Assembly (NCBI RefSeq): GCF_005503355.1
Contig: NZ_SCMK01000006.1
Coordinates: 124,001 to 188,000 of the forward strand
From: Sphingomonas sp. 1F27F7B
GTDB taxonomy: Bacteria > Pseudomonadota > Alphaproteobacteria > Sphingomonadales > Sphingomonadaceae
Direction: 5' to 3'
DNA: 64,000 nucleotides
Positions 11,862-19,519 of the stretch are shown piece after piece (within the stretch, counting starts at the first letter, position 1; each line of letters begins with the position of its first letter). The notes under the pieces are model-generated. The model was not told the DNA's origin. It saw only the letters and a list, made by a program, of their open reading frames with translations, and searched no databases. The position numbers and the translations under genes are program-made.

Positions 11862-12220
11862 TCAGCACCAAGGGTCTCTCGCTTTTCGAGAAGCGTCGTC
11901 GCCGCAACCGCACTGCGCTGCGCGCGCGTGCCGGCGGTCGTCCGCGTCTTTCGGTCCATCGCTCGGGCAAGCACATCTATGCCCAGGTGATCGACGATAC
12001 GCAGGGCAAGACCGTTGCCGCGGCTTCCACCCTCGACAAGGACGTGCGCGGCAAGACCGGCGCGACCATCGAGGCTGCGCAGGAAGTCGGCAAGCGCGTT
12101 GCCGAGGCCGCCAAGGCCGCCGGCATCACCCAGGTCGTGTTCGACCGCGGTGGCTTCCTCTATCATGGCCGCGTCAAGGCGCTGGCCGATGCCGCTCGTG
12201 AGAGCGGGCTGGAGTTCTGA
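11858..12220 (+). CDS. rplR: 50S ribosomal protein L18
   Basis: L18 binds 5S rRNA with L5. It begins with GTG that overlaps the rplF stop as GTGA; AAGGAAG lies just upstream. The 120 residues include [21 protein letters not shown] near the N-terminus and [23 protein letters not shown] at the C-terminus, both family signatures. Confidence 0.96.
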   Translation: MISTKGLSLFEKRRRRNRTALRARAGGRPRLSVHRSGKHIYAQVIDDTQGKTVAAASTLDKDVRGKTGATIEAAQEVGKRVAEAAKAAGITQVVFDRGGFLYHGRVKALADAARESGLEF

Positions 12221-12222
12221 GA

Positions 12223-12951
12223 ATGGCTGACGAAAACAACCAGGCGCCGGAAGGCGCGGGCTTCGAGGCCCAGGACGCCGGTGCGGCTCCCCAGGAGCAG
12301 CAGGGTCGCGGCCGTGGCCGTGGCCGTGGTGGTCCGGGCGGCGGCGGCGATCGCGGCCGTGGCGGCCGTGACGGCAACCGTGGCCGTCGCGACGATCGTC
12401 GCGGCAACCAGGAAGACGGCGGCGAGGAGCTGATCGAGAAGCTGGTTCACATCAACCGCGTCTCGAAGACCGTGAAGGGCGGCAAGCGCTTCGGCTTCGC
12501 TGCGCTGGTCGTCGTGGGCGACGGCAAGGGCCGTGTCGGCTTCGGCCATGGCAAGGCCCGCGAGGTGCCGGAAGCCATTTCGAAGGCGACTGCCTCGGCC
12601 AAGAAGAAGATGCTGCGCGTTCCGCTCAAGGAAGGCCGCACGCTGCACCATGACGGTGCGGGTCACTTCGGCGCCGGCCGCGTCTATGTGCGCTCGGCCC
12701 CGCAGGGTACCGGCATCATCGCGGGCGGCCCGATGCGCGCCGTCTTCGAGAGCCTGGGCGTGGCGGACGTGGTGACCAAGTCGGTCGGCACTTCGAACCC
12801 CTACAACATGATCCGCGCCACCTTCGAAGCGCTTGGCGAGCAGACCTCGCCGAAGAGCGTTGCGCAGCGTCGCGGCAAGAAGATCGCCGACCTGCTCGGC
12901 CGCGGTGGTTCGCAGACCGCCGAGGCGGACGCAGCGGCCGTCACGGAGTAA
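12223..12951 (+). CDS. rpsE: 30S ribosomal protein S5 with RG-rich extension
   Basis: S5 sits at the mRNA entry and affects translational fidelity. The conserved double-stranded RNA-binding fold begins around residue 67 ([32 protein letters not shown]). The C-terminal domain has [36 protein letters not shown] sequence. The protein is 242 residues, about 75 longer than E. coli S5. The first 65 residues are a low-complexity Arg/Gly/Asp tract with repeated GRG and [10 protein letters not shown] units, probably disordered and possibly RNA-binding. Confidence 0.97.
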   Translation: MADENNQAPEGAGFEAQDAGAAPQEQQGRGRGRGRGGPGGGGDRGRGGRDGNRGRRDDRRGNQEDGGEELIEKLVHINRVSKTVKGGKRFGFAALVVVGDGKGRVGFGHGKAREVPEAISKATASAKKKMLRVPLKEGRTLHHDGAGHFGAGRVYVRSAPQGTGIIAGGPMRAVFESLGVADVVTKSVGTSNPYNMIRATFEALGEQTSPKSVAQRRGKKIADLLGRGGSQTAEADAAAVTE

Positions 12952-12957
12952 GCGACC

Positions 12958-13137
12958 ATGGCGAAGATCAAGATCCAGCAGATCGGCTCGCCGATCCGCC
13001 GCACCAAGGATCAGCGCGCGACGCTGATCGGCCTTGGCCTCAACAAGATGCACAAGGTTTCGGAGCTCGAGGATACTCCCGAAGTCCGGGGCATGATCCG
13101 CAAGCTGCCGCACATGGTGAAGGTGCTCGAGGGCTAA
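12958..13137 (+). CDS. rpmD: 50S ribosomal protein L30
   Basis: L30 is a small 50S protein. [33 protein letters not shown] gives 59 residues, full length. It begins six bases after rpsE. A strong terminator follows within 30 bp, so it is the last gene of the ribosomal run; rplO and secY, the usual next genes, are not present in the following sequence. Confidence 0.95.
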   Translation: MAKIKIQQIGSPIRRTKDQRATLIGLGLNKMHKVSELEDTPEVRGMIRKLPHMVKVLEG

Positions 13138-13165
13138 GCCTTCGTTCGCCATCAGCGACAAAGGA

Positions 13166-13195
13166 AAGGGGCGGTAGGTAACTACCGCCCCTTTT
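13166..13195 (+). terminator. Intrinsic terminator after rpmD
   Basis: AAGGGGCGGTAG and CTACCGCCCCTT pair perfectly (12 bp) around a GTAA loop and continue into TT. It ends the S10-spc transcript at rpmD. Confidence 0.9.
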
Positions 13196-13240
13196 CGTCA
13201 TTGGAGCTTGTCCTCTCAAGGCAAGGACGGTTCGATAGCC

Positions 13241-13321
13241 GTCATCCCCGCGCAGGCGGGGATCCAGAGTCGCGGGCGATGCGGTGGAGAAACCCTGGAT
13301 CCCCGCCTGCGCGGGGATGAC
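13241..13321. repeat. Dispersed inverted-repeat element (short core copy)
   Basis: Two 27-bp arms are exact inverted copies: the left begins GTCATCCCCGCGCAGGCGGG and ends GATCCAG, and the right is its reverse complement. They enclose a 27-base centre. The same arms recur at 32697, 37460 and, with one base changed, 46053. Size and structure fit a MITE or REP-type non-coding element. The 13138-13516 gap otherwise contains only the terminator and the next element. Confidence 0.85.
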
Positions 13322-13375
13322 GAAACAGGGATGGTTGTTTGAAGGGGATACCTGCCTGCGTTCCGCCTCAGGCGT

Positions 13376-13519
13376 TAGGTTGAGAACTCAAACGAGTATC
13401 TGATTTCCCTCCGTCATCCCGGCCTTGTGCCGGGATCCTGCTTCTTCTTCTGCCGGCAAGGCAGCGGGACCCCGGCTCGAGGCCGGGGTGAGGATGGAAG
13501 AATAGGAGTTCTCAACCTA
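13376..13519. repeat. 144-bp MITE-like element overlapping a stop codon
   Basis: Perfect 14-bp terminal inverted repeats TAGGTTGAGAACTC (13376-13389) and GAGTTCTCAACCTA (13506-13519) bound degenerate copies of the GTCATCC...GGATGAC arms. The last three bases of the right end, read on the - strand, are the TAG stop codon of the adjacent DUF1772 gene. The TAGGTTGAGAAC end recurs at 32857-32868, and without the leading TA at 46018. Confidence 0.8.
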
Positions 13520-13999
13520 GCGCTGCACCAGCGCCACGACGAACAGCGCGAGCGCCGCAGTGGAGCTCAGCGTGCGGACATGGTTCCACATCGTCCACTC
13601 CCTGACGTAGCGCGCCCATATCTCCGCCGAGCCGCCGCCGTCGCCAGCTGCGGTCAGCGCATCGTTGAGCGGCACGTTGAACAGCATCGTCACGCCGAAC
13701 ATGCCGAGCAGATACAGGGTGCCGCCAGCGAGCATCGCAAGCGAGCCCGGCTCGCCCCAGCGCAGTGCGCCAGCTGCCGCGAGCAGCCCGGCCGCGACGG
13801 TGGTGGCAAGGAACAGCGGCAGGAAGGACGAGCGCAATATGTCGACATTGATCGCGTTCATCGCCGCCATGCCCGATGCCGGGGCGATCCGGCCGAGCGC
13901 AGTCATGATGAACGTCGAAAAGGCATAATAGAGCCCAGCCATCAGGCCGCAGCCGATCGCCGAGAACCAAAGCAGTCCAGGGACGAGGAAGGTTCGCAT
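13517..13999 (-). CDS. DUF1772 family membrane protein
   Basis: The 160-residue protein has four predicted membrane segments (about residues 6-28, 55-75, 82-105 and 138-156). The pattern FSTFIMTALGRI...GMAAMNAIN and VPLNDAL is typical of DUF1772 (anthrone oxygenase-like) proteins. Some fungal relatives act in quinone biosynthesis; the bacterial role is unknown. It is divergent from the TetR regulator at 14085 and shares its palindromic intergenic region, so it is the likely target of that repressor. Its TAG stop lies inside the terminal repeat of a MITE-like element. Confidence 0.8.
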   Translation of the reverse strand: MRTFLVPGLLWFSAIGCGLMAGLYYAFSTFIMTALGRIAPASGMAAMNAINVDILRSSFLPLFLATTVAAGLLAAAGALRWGEPGSLAMLAGGTLYLLGMFGVTMLFNVPLNDALTAAGDGGGSAEIWARYVREWTMWNHVRTLSSTAALALFVVALVQR

Positions 14000-14017
14000 G
14001 GTCAGACCTTTCGCTCA

Positions 14018-14040
14018 AAATACGAGAATATATCGTATTT
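14018..14040. promoter_or_regulatory. Candidate TetR operator
   Basis: AAATACGA and TCGTATTT are perfect 8-bp inverted arms separated by GAATATA. A second half-site, CTCGTATTCG, follows at about 14055. The site sits between the divergent DUF1772 and TetR genes, the normal place for an autoregulating TetR-family repressor. Confidence 0.65.
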
Positions 14041-14084
14041 GCAAAACCCGATAGTCTCTCGTATTCGGATCGTCAAGCGATGCG

Positions 14085-14753
14085 ATGGGAATCGGAATGG
14101 GGCGAAGGCCGGCAGGGAAGGCGCAAGGGGCGGAAGCGTCCGATGCACGGGAGCGGATGGTGCCCGTGCAGAAGCGCAGCCGCGAGCGGTTCGAGCGCAT
14201 CCTGCAATGCGCGGCGGCGGTGATGGCGGAAAAGGGGGGCGAGGCTTTCCGCATGAGCGACATCGTCGAGCGCACCGGGATACCCTTTGGCTCGCTCTAT
14301 CAATATTTCCCGGACAAGGCGGCGATCATCGGCACGCTGGCCGAGCGCTATAACGCCATGGGCCGCGCCTGTGTGGAGCGCGATCTCGCCACGGTGAAGA
14401 CGGTGGCGGATCTGCGCCCGGCGCTGAGCCGGATCGTCGACAGCTATTATCGGATGTTCCTGGACGAGCCGGTGATGCGCGACATCTGGCAGGCCACCCA
14501 GGCCGACCGCGCGCTGCAGAAGCTCGACGAGGAGGATGGCGCCTTTCTCGCGGGCCTGCTCGGAGAGACGGTGCGGCCGATCGCGGGCGGCGCGAGCCCG
14601 GCGGCGATCGCCTGCCATGCCCAGCTGACGATGACGCTGATCGCCGCGGCGGTGCGCCACGCGATAACCCTGCCGCCCGCCGAGGCAAAGCGCGTGCTCG
14701 CCCTGTTCAAGCAATGGCTGCCGGCCGATCTCGCGGCGCTCGAGGCGCAATGA
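14085..14753 (+). CDS. TetR/AcrR family transcriptional regulator
   Basis: The helix-turn-helix domain occupies about residues 30-80, with MSDIVERTGIPFGSLYQYFPDKAAIIGTL as recognition region, a TetR hallmark. The rest is an all-alpha ligand-binding domain of unknown ligand. It is 222 residues from the first ATG; an internal ATG at 14158 with GGGAG upstream would give a more typical short N-terminus. It overlaps the following YcaQ-like gene by four bases (ATGA) and is divergent from DUF1772 across a clear palindrome. It may therefore control both the membrane protein and the repair genes. Confidence 0.88.
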   Translation: MGIGMGRRPAGKAQGAEASDARERMVPVQKRSRERFERILQCAAAVMAEKGGEAFRMSDIVERTGIPFGSLYQYFPDKAAIIGTLAERYNAMGRACVERDLATVKTVADLRPALSRIVDSYYRMFLDEPVMRDIWQATQADRALQKLDEEDGAFLAGLLGETVRPIAGGASPAAIACHAQLTMTLIAAAVRHAITLPPAEAKRVLALFKQWLPADLAALEAQ

Positions 14754-15937
14754 GCGCGAGCGAGACGCTTTCGCTGGCCCAGGCCCGCCGCATCTTCCTC
14801 GCGGCACAGGGCTTCGGCCGGCCTCGCCCGGCCAGCGTCGGGTCGGCGCATCTGCGCCGCACCGTGGATCGGCTTGGGCTTCATCAGATCGACAGCGTCA
14901 ACGTGCTGGCCCGGATGCACTATCTGCCCGCCTTTTCGCGGCTGGGGGGCTATGACCGCGCGCTGCTCGAGCGCGATGCCTGGGGGCCGAGGCGCGGGCG
15001 CAGGCTGTTCGAATATTGGGCGCACGAGGCGTCGCTGCTGCCGGTGGACCTCCATCCGCACTTCCGCTGGCGGATGGCGCGGGCCGAGCGCGGCGAGATC
15101 GGCTGGCGGCAGCTCCGGCTGTTCGCCCGGGAGCGCAATGCCGAGGCCCAGGCAGTGCTCGCCCGCATCGCCGGCGAAGGGCCGCTTGCCGCTTCCGACT
15201 TCGAGAATGGCAGCTCGAAGAGCGGATGGTGGGAATGGAGCGAGACCAAGCTCGCGCTCGAATGGCTGTTCTGGTCGGGCCGGATCACCACCGCCACCCG
15301 GCGGGGCAGCTTCGAGCGGATCTATGATTTGAGCGAGCGCGTGATCCCGCCGGCGGTCTATGGCCTGCCGACGCCGGATGCGGCGACTGCGCAACGTGCG
15401 CTGATCGAGCGCAGTGCCCGCGCGCTCGGCGTGGCGACCGCAACTGACTTGCGCGACTATTTCCGGCTCAAGCCCGAAGAGGCGAAGGGCGCCTTCGCCG
15501 AGCTGGAGGAAGAGGGGGTGCTGATCCCCGTCCAGGTGAAGGGCTGGGGGCAGAGGGCGTGGCTGCACCGTGATGCGCGGCTGCCGCGCCGCGTGCGCGG
15601 CGCGGCGCTGCTCGCGCCGTTCGATCCGCTGATCTGGGAGCGCGGCCGCACCGAGCGGCTGTTCGACTTCCATTATCGGATCGAAATCTACGTGCCTGCC
15701 GACAAGCGGACGCATGGCTATTTCGTGCTGCCCTTTCTGATGGACGAGGCGCTCACCGCGCGCGTCGATCTCAAGGCCGATCGCCAGGCCGGCCGGCTGC
15801 TCGCCCATCGGGTGACGCTGGAGCCGGGCGCCCCGCGCGACACCGAGGAGCGGCTGGCGATCGAGCTTGCCCGCATGGCGGACTGGCTCGGGCTAAGCGA
15901 AGTGCGTATCGGCGAGACGGTTAGGGGAAGCCGATGA
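14750..15937 (+). CDS. Winged-helix DNA glycosylase-like protein (YcaQ/AlkZ, HTH_42 family)
   Basis: The 395-residue product belongs to the winged-helix family of E. coli YcaQ and Streptomyces AlkZ, which unhook DNA interstrand crosslinks or alkylated bases. The RLGLHQIDSVNVLARMHYLPAFSRLGGYD block contains Gln46-Ile-Asp48, matching the catalytic Q-x-D pattern. RRGSFERIYDLSERV and the C-terminal region with ADKRTHGYFVLPFLMD are also typical. It is coupled by ATGA overlaps to the TetR gene before and to tag after. The family assignment is firm; activity on crosslinks is inferred. Confidence 0.85.
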   Translation: MSASETLSLAQARRIFLAAQGFGRPRPASVGSAHLRRTVDRLGLHQIDSVNVLARMHYLPAFSRLGGYDRALLERDAWGPRRGRRLFEYWAHEASLLPVDLHPHFRWRMARAERGEIGWRQLRLFARERNAEAQAVLARIAGEGPLAASDFENGSSKSGWWEWSETKLALEWLFWSGRITTATRRGSFERIYDLSERVIPPAVYGLPTPDAATAQRALIERSARALGVATATDLRDYFRLKPEEAKGAFAELEEEGVLIPVQVKGWGQRAWLHRDARLPRRVRGAALLAPFDPLIWERGRTERLFDFHYRIEIYVPADKRTHGYFVLPFLMDEALTARVDLKADRQAGRLLAHRVTLEPGAPRDTEERLAIELARMADWLGLSEVRIGETVRGSR

Positions 15938-16506
15938 CCGACGATCTGCCACGTTGCGCCTGGGCGGTGAGCGATCCGCTCAACCGCTCTTACCATGATG
16001 CCGAATGGGGCGTGCCGATCCGCGATTCGCGCGCATTGTGGGAAGCGCTGATGCTCGAGGGCTTTCAGGCGGGGCTTGCCTGGATCGTCATATTGCGCAA
16101 GCGCGAGGCCTTTCGCGAGGCGTTCGCCGGTTTCGATCCGGTGAAGGTCGCCGCCTTCGGGCCCGATGATGTCGAGCGGCTGATGGCAAATCCCGGCATC
16201 GTTCGCGCGCGGGCCAAGATCGAGGCGACGATCAGGGGCGCGCAGATCTGGTGCGACATGGCAGCGCGAGGCGAGGATTTCGCCGCCTTCTGCTGGCGCT
16301 TCACTGGGGGCAAGCCGATCCTGAGCGCGGGGAACGGCTTTGTCGCCACCACGCCGCTCTCCGAAGCGATCTCGAAGGAGCTGAAGCGCCGCGGCTTCAA
16401 GTTCGTCGGGCCGACGATCGTCCATGCCTGGATGCAGGCGGTGGGGCTGGTGAACGATCATCAACGGCATTGCTTTCGCCGCGCGCCCGTGGCCGCGCTC
16501 GCCTGA
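15934..16506 (+). CDS. tag: DNA-3-methyladenine glycosylase I
   Basis: Tag excises N3-methyladenine from DNA in base-excision repair. The 190 residues show the zinc ligands in family positions: Cys8, His21, and the C-terminal His176-x3-Cys180. CAWAVSDPLNRSYHDAEWGVP, the FQAGLAW helix and NPGIVRARAKI are also characteristic. It overlaps the preceding YcaQ-like gene by four bases, so the two glycosylases are probably co-translated under the TetR regulator. Confidence 0.95.
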   Translation: MTDDLPRCAWAVSDPLNRSYHDAEWGVPIRDSRALWEALMLEGFQAGLAWIVILRKREAFREAFAGFDPVKVAAFGPDDVERLMANPGIVRARAKIEATIRGAQIWCDMAARGEDFAAFCWRFTGGKPILSAGNGFVATTPLSEAISKELKRRGFKFVGPTIVHAWMQAVGLVNDHQRHCFRRAPVAALA

Positions 16507-16567
16507 AATCGTTGCGGGCGCTGCGGGATAGTGAGAAAATGGCCGTGAACCGGCGGGGGAATGGACG

Positions 16568-17188
16568 ATGACGATCAAGCTGTTGCCGTGCGCGCTCGTG
16601 GCGCTGGGCCTGCTCGCCGCCTGCTCGCCCGCGCCGAAGAAGCCGGTGGAGAGCAACGCCGCGGCCAATGAGACCGAGATCATCGTGCCACCCGCGGGCA
16701 CCGCCGATGCGCCGAACGCAAGCGAAGAGGCGCCGGGCGTCGCAGTCAATCTGGCGCCGGACGAACTGACTCTGGTATTGCCCAACGGCGCTTCCCGTCA
16801 TGTGACCTTCGGCATCGCCAGGGCCGATGCGGTGCGGATGCTCGCGGCCGCGCTCGGCAGCCCGATTGAGGAAGCGAACAGCCAGGATTGCGGCGCCGGT
16901 CCGCTCGCGCATGCCACTTTCCGGGACGGGCTCTCGCTCTATTTCCAGGACGGCAAGTTCGCCGGCTGGGACCTGGACGGGCGCGAATCACCCAGGTTCA
17001 CCACGGGCAACGGCATCGGCATCGGCACCAGCCGCAAGGCGCTGGAGGCGGCGGGCACGGTGGATGTCGGCGAGACGACGATCGGCAACGAATTCATGAT
17101 GGGCGAACTTTCCGGCCTGCTCAGCTCGCCTGCACCCGACGGCAAGGTGACCAATCTCTGGGCCGGCGTCACCTGTATCGCGCGATGA
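16568..17188 (+). CDS. Putative lipoprotein
   Basis: A lipoprotein signal peptide ends in the lipobox LLAAC with Cys19. A Pro/Ala/Asn/Glu-rich linker (about residues 20-65) leads to a globular domain of about 140 residues with the sequence FGIARADAVRMLAAALGSP and a paired Cys (SQDCG and VTC). No family is recognised with confidence. The next gene overlaps its stop by four bases (ATGA). Confidence 0.7.
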   Translation: MTIKLLPCALVALGLLAACSPAPKKPVESNAAANETEIIVPPAGTADAPNASEEAPGVAVNLAPDELTLVLPNGASRHVTFGIARADAVRMLAAALGSPIEEANSQDCGAGPLAHATFRDGLSLYFQDGKFAGWDLDGRESPRFTTGNGIGIGTSRKALEAAGTVDVGETTIGNEFMMGELSGLLSSPAPDGKVTNLWAGVTCIAR

Positions 17189-17439
17189 GCGCCGGGAGGC
17201 TGTTGATCGAGATCGCGGGCTGGGCCGGAGCGGGGCTGATCCTCCTTGCCTATCTTCTGCTCTCGTCCGGCAAATTGACCGGCCAGTCGCGTGCCTATCA
17301 GTGGATGAACGTGGTCGGCGCCGGCTGCTTCGTGATCAACAGCGGCTGGAACGGCGCAATCCCCTCCGCCACGCTGAACATGGTGTGGCTGCTGATCGGC
17401 GCGGCCACGCTGTGGCGCATCGCCCGGCGGCCGGCATGA
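17185..17439 (+). CDS. Small membrane protein, CBU_0592-like
   Basis: The 84-residue protein has three hydrophobic helices. The pattern IAGWAGAGLILLAYLLLSSG...YQWMNVVGAGCFVINSGWNGAIPSATLNMVW is characteristic of the CBU_0592-like domain, a small membrane family of unknown function. It overlaps both neighbours by four bases (ATGA at each end), so lipoprotein, this gene and the acetyltransferase form a coupled trio. Confidence 0.75.
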   Translation: MSAGRLLIEIAGWAGAGLILLAYLLLSSGKLTGQSRAYQWMNVVGAGCFVINSGWNGAIPSATLNMVWLLIGAATLWRIARRPA

Positions 17440-17849
17440 TCCGGCAGGCGCGTGCCGAGGACGCGGGGTCCGTCATCGCGCTCTGGGGCGATTGCGGCCT
17501 CACGCGCCCGTGGAACGATCCCGAGCGGGATTTCGCCCGTGCCCTCGCCGCGGAAGCCTCGACCATCCTGGTGGCGGAAGGCGAGGGCGGCGGGATGACG
17601 GGCAGCGTGATGCTGGGCGACGACGGCCATCGCGGATGGGTCTATTATCTCGCGGTGGCACCCGTCGCCCGTCATACCGGGCTTGGTCGAGCGCTGATGG
17701 CCGCGGCGGAGGCGTGGTTGCGCGCACGGGGCTGCCCGAAGATCCAGCTCATGGTGCGCGAGGGCAATGGAGAAGCGCTCGGCTTCTACGAGGCGCTCGG
17801 CCTGGAGCGGCAGGGCGTCGTCACGCTCGGGCGTTTCCTGAACGACTAG
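17436..17849 (+). CDS. GNAT family N-acetyltransferase
   Basis: The 137-residue product starts MIRQARAEDAGSVIALW and contains the acetyl-CoA loop VAPVARHTGLGRALMAAAEAWLRARG and the C-terminal NGEALGFYEALGL motif. It resembles the YpeA/RimI-like group. The start was chosen at the ATG overlapping the previous stop. The substrate is unknown. The end overlaps the convergent DUF1801 gene by four bases. Confidence 0.88.
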   Translation: MIRQARAEDAGSVIALWGDCGLTRPWNDPERDFARALAAEASTILVAEGEGGGMTGSVMLGDDGHRGWVYYLAVAPVARHTGLGRALMAAAEAWLRARGCPKIQLMVREGNGEALGFYEALGLERQGVVTLGRFLND

Positions 17850-18265
17850 AGCTTCTCGCCGGGCAAGGCGCTGGCCTGCCGGAACCACGCCGCCAGCTGC
17901 ACGGCGTCGATCCTGTCATCTTCGCGGATGTCGAGGTAGCGCACCTCCGCCTGCTTCGAGGTGCCGGGCGGGACCGGATCGAGCGACGTGCCGCGGAAGA
18001 AAGTGAGCTTCACATATCGGTCGAAGCAGTGGAAGGCGAGGAACCAGCCCTCCCGGTCGGGCGCGCCGTAAAAGGGCGTGTTCCACTTCACTGCCTTGCG
18101 CGCGCCGGGGACGGCGCCTGCCACCAGATCGTCGACCGTGCGGCCGATGCGCTGCTTCCAATCGGGCATCGCGGCGATATAGGCCTGCACCGGCGCGTCG
18201 CCGTCGGCCTTGGGAATCTGGGGATTGCCGCCCGACAGGAGCTTGGGCGCGCTCACCTGGCGCAC
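17846..18265 (-). CDS. DUF1801 domain protein
   Basis: The region PVQAYIAAMPDWKQRIGRTVDDLVAGAVPGARKAVKWNTPFYG and the SWFLAF-like strand GWFLAFHCFDRYVKLTFFRG match the DUF1801 (YdhG-like) fold, related to small iron- or ligand-binding proteins of unknown role. The only start I can find in this frame is GTG at 18265. The frame stays open and protein-like for about 25 codons upstream without any ATG or GTG, so the true start is uncertain. It is convergent with the GNAT gene. Confidence 0.75.
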   Translation of the reverse strand: MRQVSAPKLLSGGNPQIPKADGDAPVQAYIAAMPDWKQRIGRTVDDLVAGAVPGARKAVKWNTPFYGAPDREGWFLAFHCFDRYVKLTFFRGTSLDPVPPGTSKQAEVRYLDIREDDRIDAVQLAAWFRQASALPGEKL

Positions 18266-18444
18266 CCACCGGCCGAGTTCCGGGCCTGTGGCGAAGAGAG
18301 AGCCGCCGCCGCCGGTGCCGGCCTTTCGAACCGATACATCATCGCATCATCCCGATACCGTTCGGCGACAGCCTAGGGCATGTCCCGCCCGATCGAAAGC
18401 CGGCTGGCTTTCGCCGCGGAGCACGCTATCGCGCATCGGAGGCC

Positions 18445-18813
18445 ATGAGCAGGCGAGGACGCGACGTGACGGTCACCATGTACGGCATCAAGAATTGCGA
18501 CACGATCAAGAAGGCGCGCGCCTGGCTGGACGAGCACGGCATCGCCTATGCCTTTCATGACTACAAGGCGGCGGGGATCGACGCGGCGCGTCTCGCGCGC
18601 TGGAGCGGGATTGTCGGCTGGGAAGTGCTGCTGAACCGGGCCGGCACCACCTTCCGCAAGCTGCCCGATGCCGATCGCGAGGGCATCGATGCCGGCAAGG
18701 CGGCGGCGCTGATGCTGGCCCAGCCGTCGATGATCAAGCGCCCGGTGCTCGAATATCCCGGCGGCATCCTGGTCGGCTTCAAGCCTGAGCATTACGCGCG
18801 GACGCTGCTCTGA
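18445..18813 (+). CDS. ArsC/Spx/YffB family protein
   Basis: The protein has the thioredoxin-fold signature MYGIKNCDTIKKARAWLDEHGIAYAFHDYKAAGID, with a single N-terminal cysteine as in YffB, and the conserved SMIKRPVLEY segment. It is a small reductase-like protein rather than a proven arsenate reductase. The listed ATG has GGAGG four bases upstream (122 residues). GTG at 18466 would give a start more like the family (MTVTMYGIKNC). Confidence 0.85.
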   Translation: MSRRGRDVTVTMYGIKNCDTIKKARAWLDEHGIAYAFHDYKAAGIDAARLARWSGIVGWEVLLNRAGTTFRKLPDADREGIDAGKAAALMLAQPSMIKRPVLEYPGGILVGFKPEHYARTLL

Positions 18814-18861
18814 TCGCAAGTCCGCGCGGAACTTCTCGAGCGCCCGGATCTCCGGGCTGGT

Positions 18862-19074
18862 TCATGCCTCCCAGCTGAATACTTCCTCGAGCGGCTTGTC
18901 GAACACCTGGGCGATCCGGAACGCGGCTTCGAGCGACGGCGAGTATTTTCCTTGCTCGATCGCGGCGATGGTCTGGCGCGTGAGGCCGATCTTCTCGCCC
19001 AGCTCGGCCTGGGTCATTTCGCCGGCGAGGAAGCGCAAGGTGCGCACCTGGTTGACGACGCGTCCCCGGACCAT
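18862..19074 (-). CDS. XRE-type helix-turn-helix regulator
   Basis: The 70-residue protein consists almost only of a Cro/CI-type HTH: MTQAELGEKIGLTRQTIAAIEQGKYSPSLEAAFRIAQVF. Such minimal regulators typically pair with a membrane protein, and here it follows the 138-residue membrane protein gene after three bases. The long palindrome at 19520-19551 upstream of the pair is the probable operator. Confidence 0.9.
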   Translation of the reverse strand: MVRGRVVNQVRTLRFLAGEMTQAELGEKIGLTRQTIAAIEQGKYSPSLEAAFRIAQVFDKPLEEVFSWEA

Positions 19075-19077
19075 GGC

Positions 19078-19494
19078 TCAATGCCCCCTGCGGTAGCCGG
19101 CGATCTGCGCGGCATAGTGGACGATCTCCGCGATCACGATCGCGCCCATGATGCCATAGGCCATGCCGACGGCGTGAACGCCGAAATGGACGCTCGCCGC
19201 AACGCAGACGACCAGCGCCAGCAGCACCGGATAGGCGAAGGCATAGGCACGCCGGGCGATGTCGCGGTCGCGCTCGTCGCTGCCGGCGCTGGCATCGGCC
19301 GGCGCGAGCACTGCAGTGACGATCGCTGCGGCGATCATCAGGATCGTCTGGACGATCACTGCGCCGATGAAGCCGGCGAGATAGGCTGGGCCGTACAGCT
19401 TCCCGCCGGTCGCGAGCATGAAGCCGAAATAGCCGCCCCACACCAGCGCAGTGGTGATCACCGAGATCCAGGCGATCTTCTCCTTGAATGACAT
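19078..19494 (-). CDS. Four-helix membrane protein (DUF2178-like)
   Basis: The 138-residue product has four hydrophobic helices (about residues 8-30, 36-60, 83-105 and 110-132). The cytoplasmic loop [18 protein letters not shown] is typical of small membrane proteins encoded beside XRE regulators (DUF2178-like). The family name is tentative. It is the first gene of a two-gene - strand unit with the XRE regulator. Confidence 0.75.
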   Translation of the reverse strand: MSFKEKIAWISVITTALVWGGYFGFMLATGGKLYGPAYLAGFIGAVIVQTILMIAAAIVTAVLAPADASAGSDERDRDIARRAYAFAYPVLLALVVCVAASVHFGVHAVGMAYGIMGAIVIAEIVHYAAQIAGYRRGH

Positions 19495-19519
19495 GATTCA
19501 CCTCGAGTTCGAAATATAC

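Noticed and set aside
13241..13519. Possible CRISPR repeats
   Set aside because: The repeats are inverted pairs scattered through the window, not regularly spaced direct repeats, and no cas gene is present.
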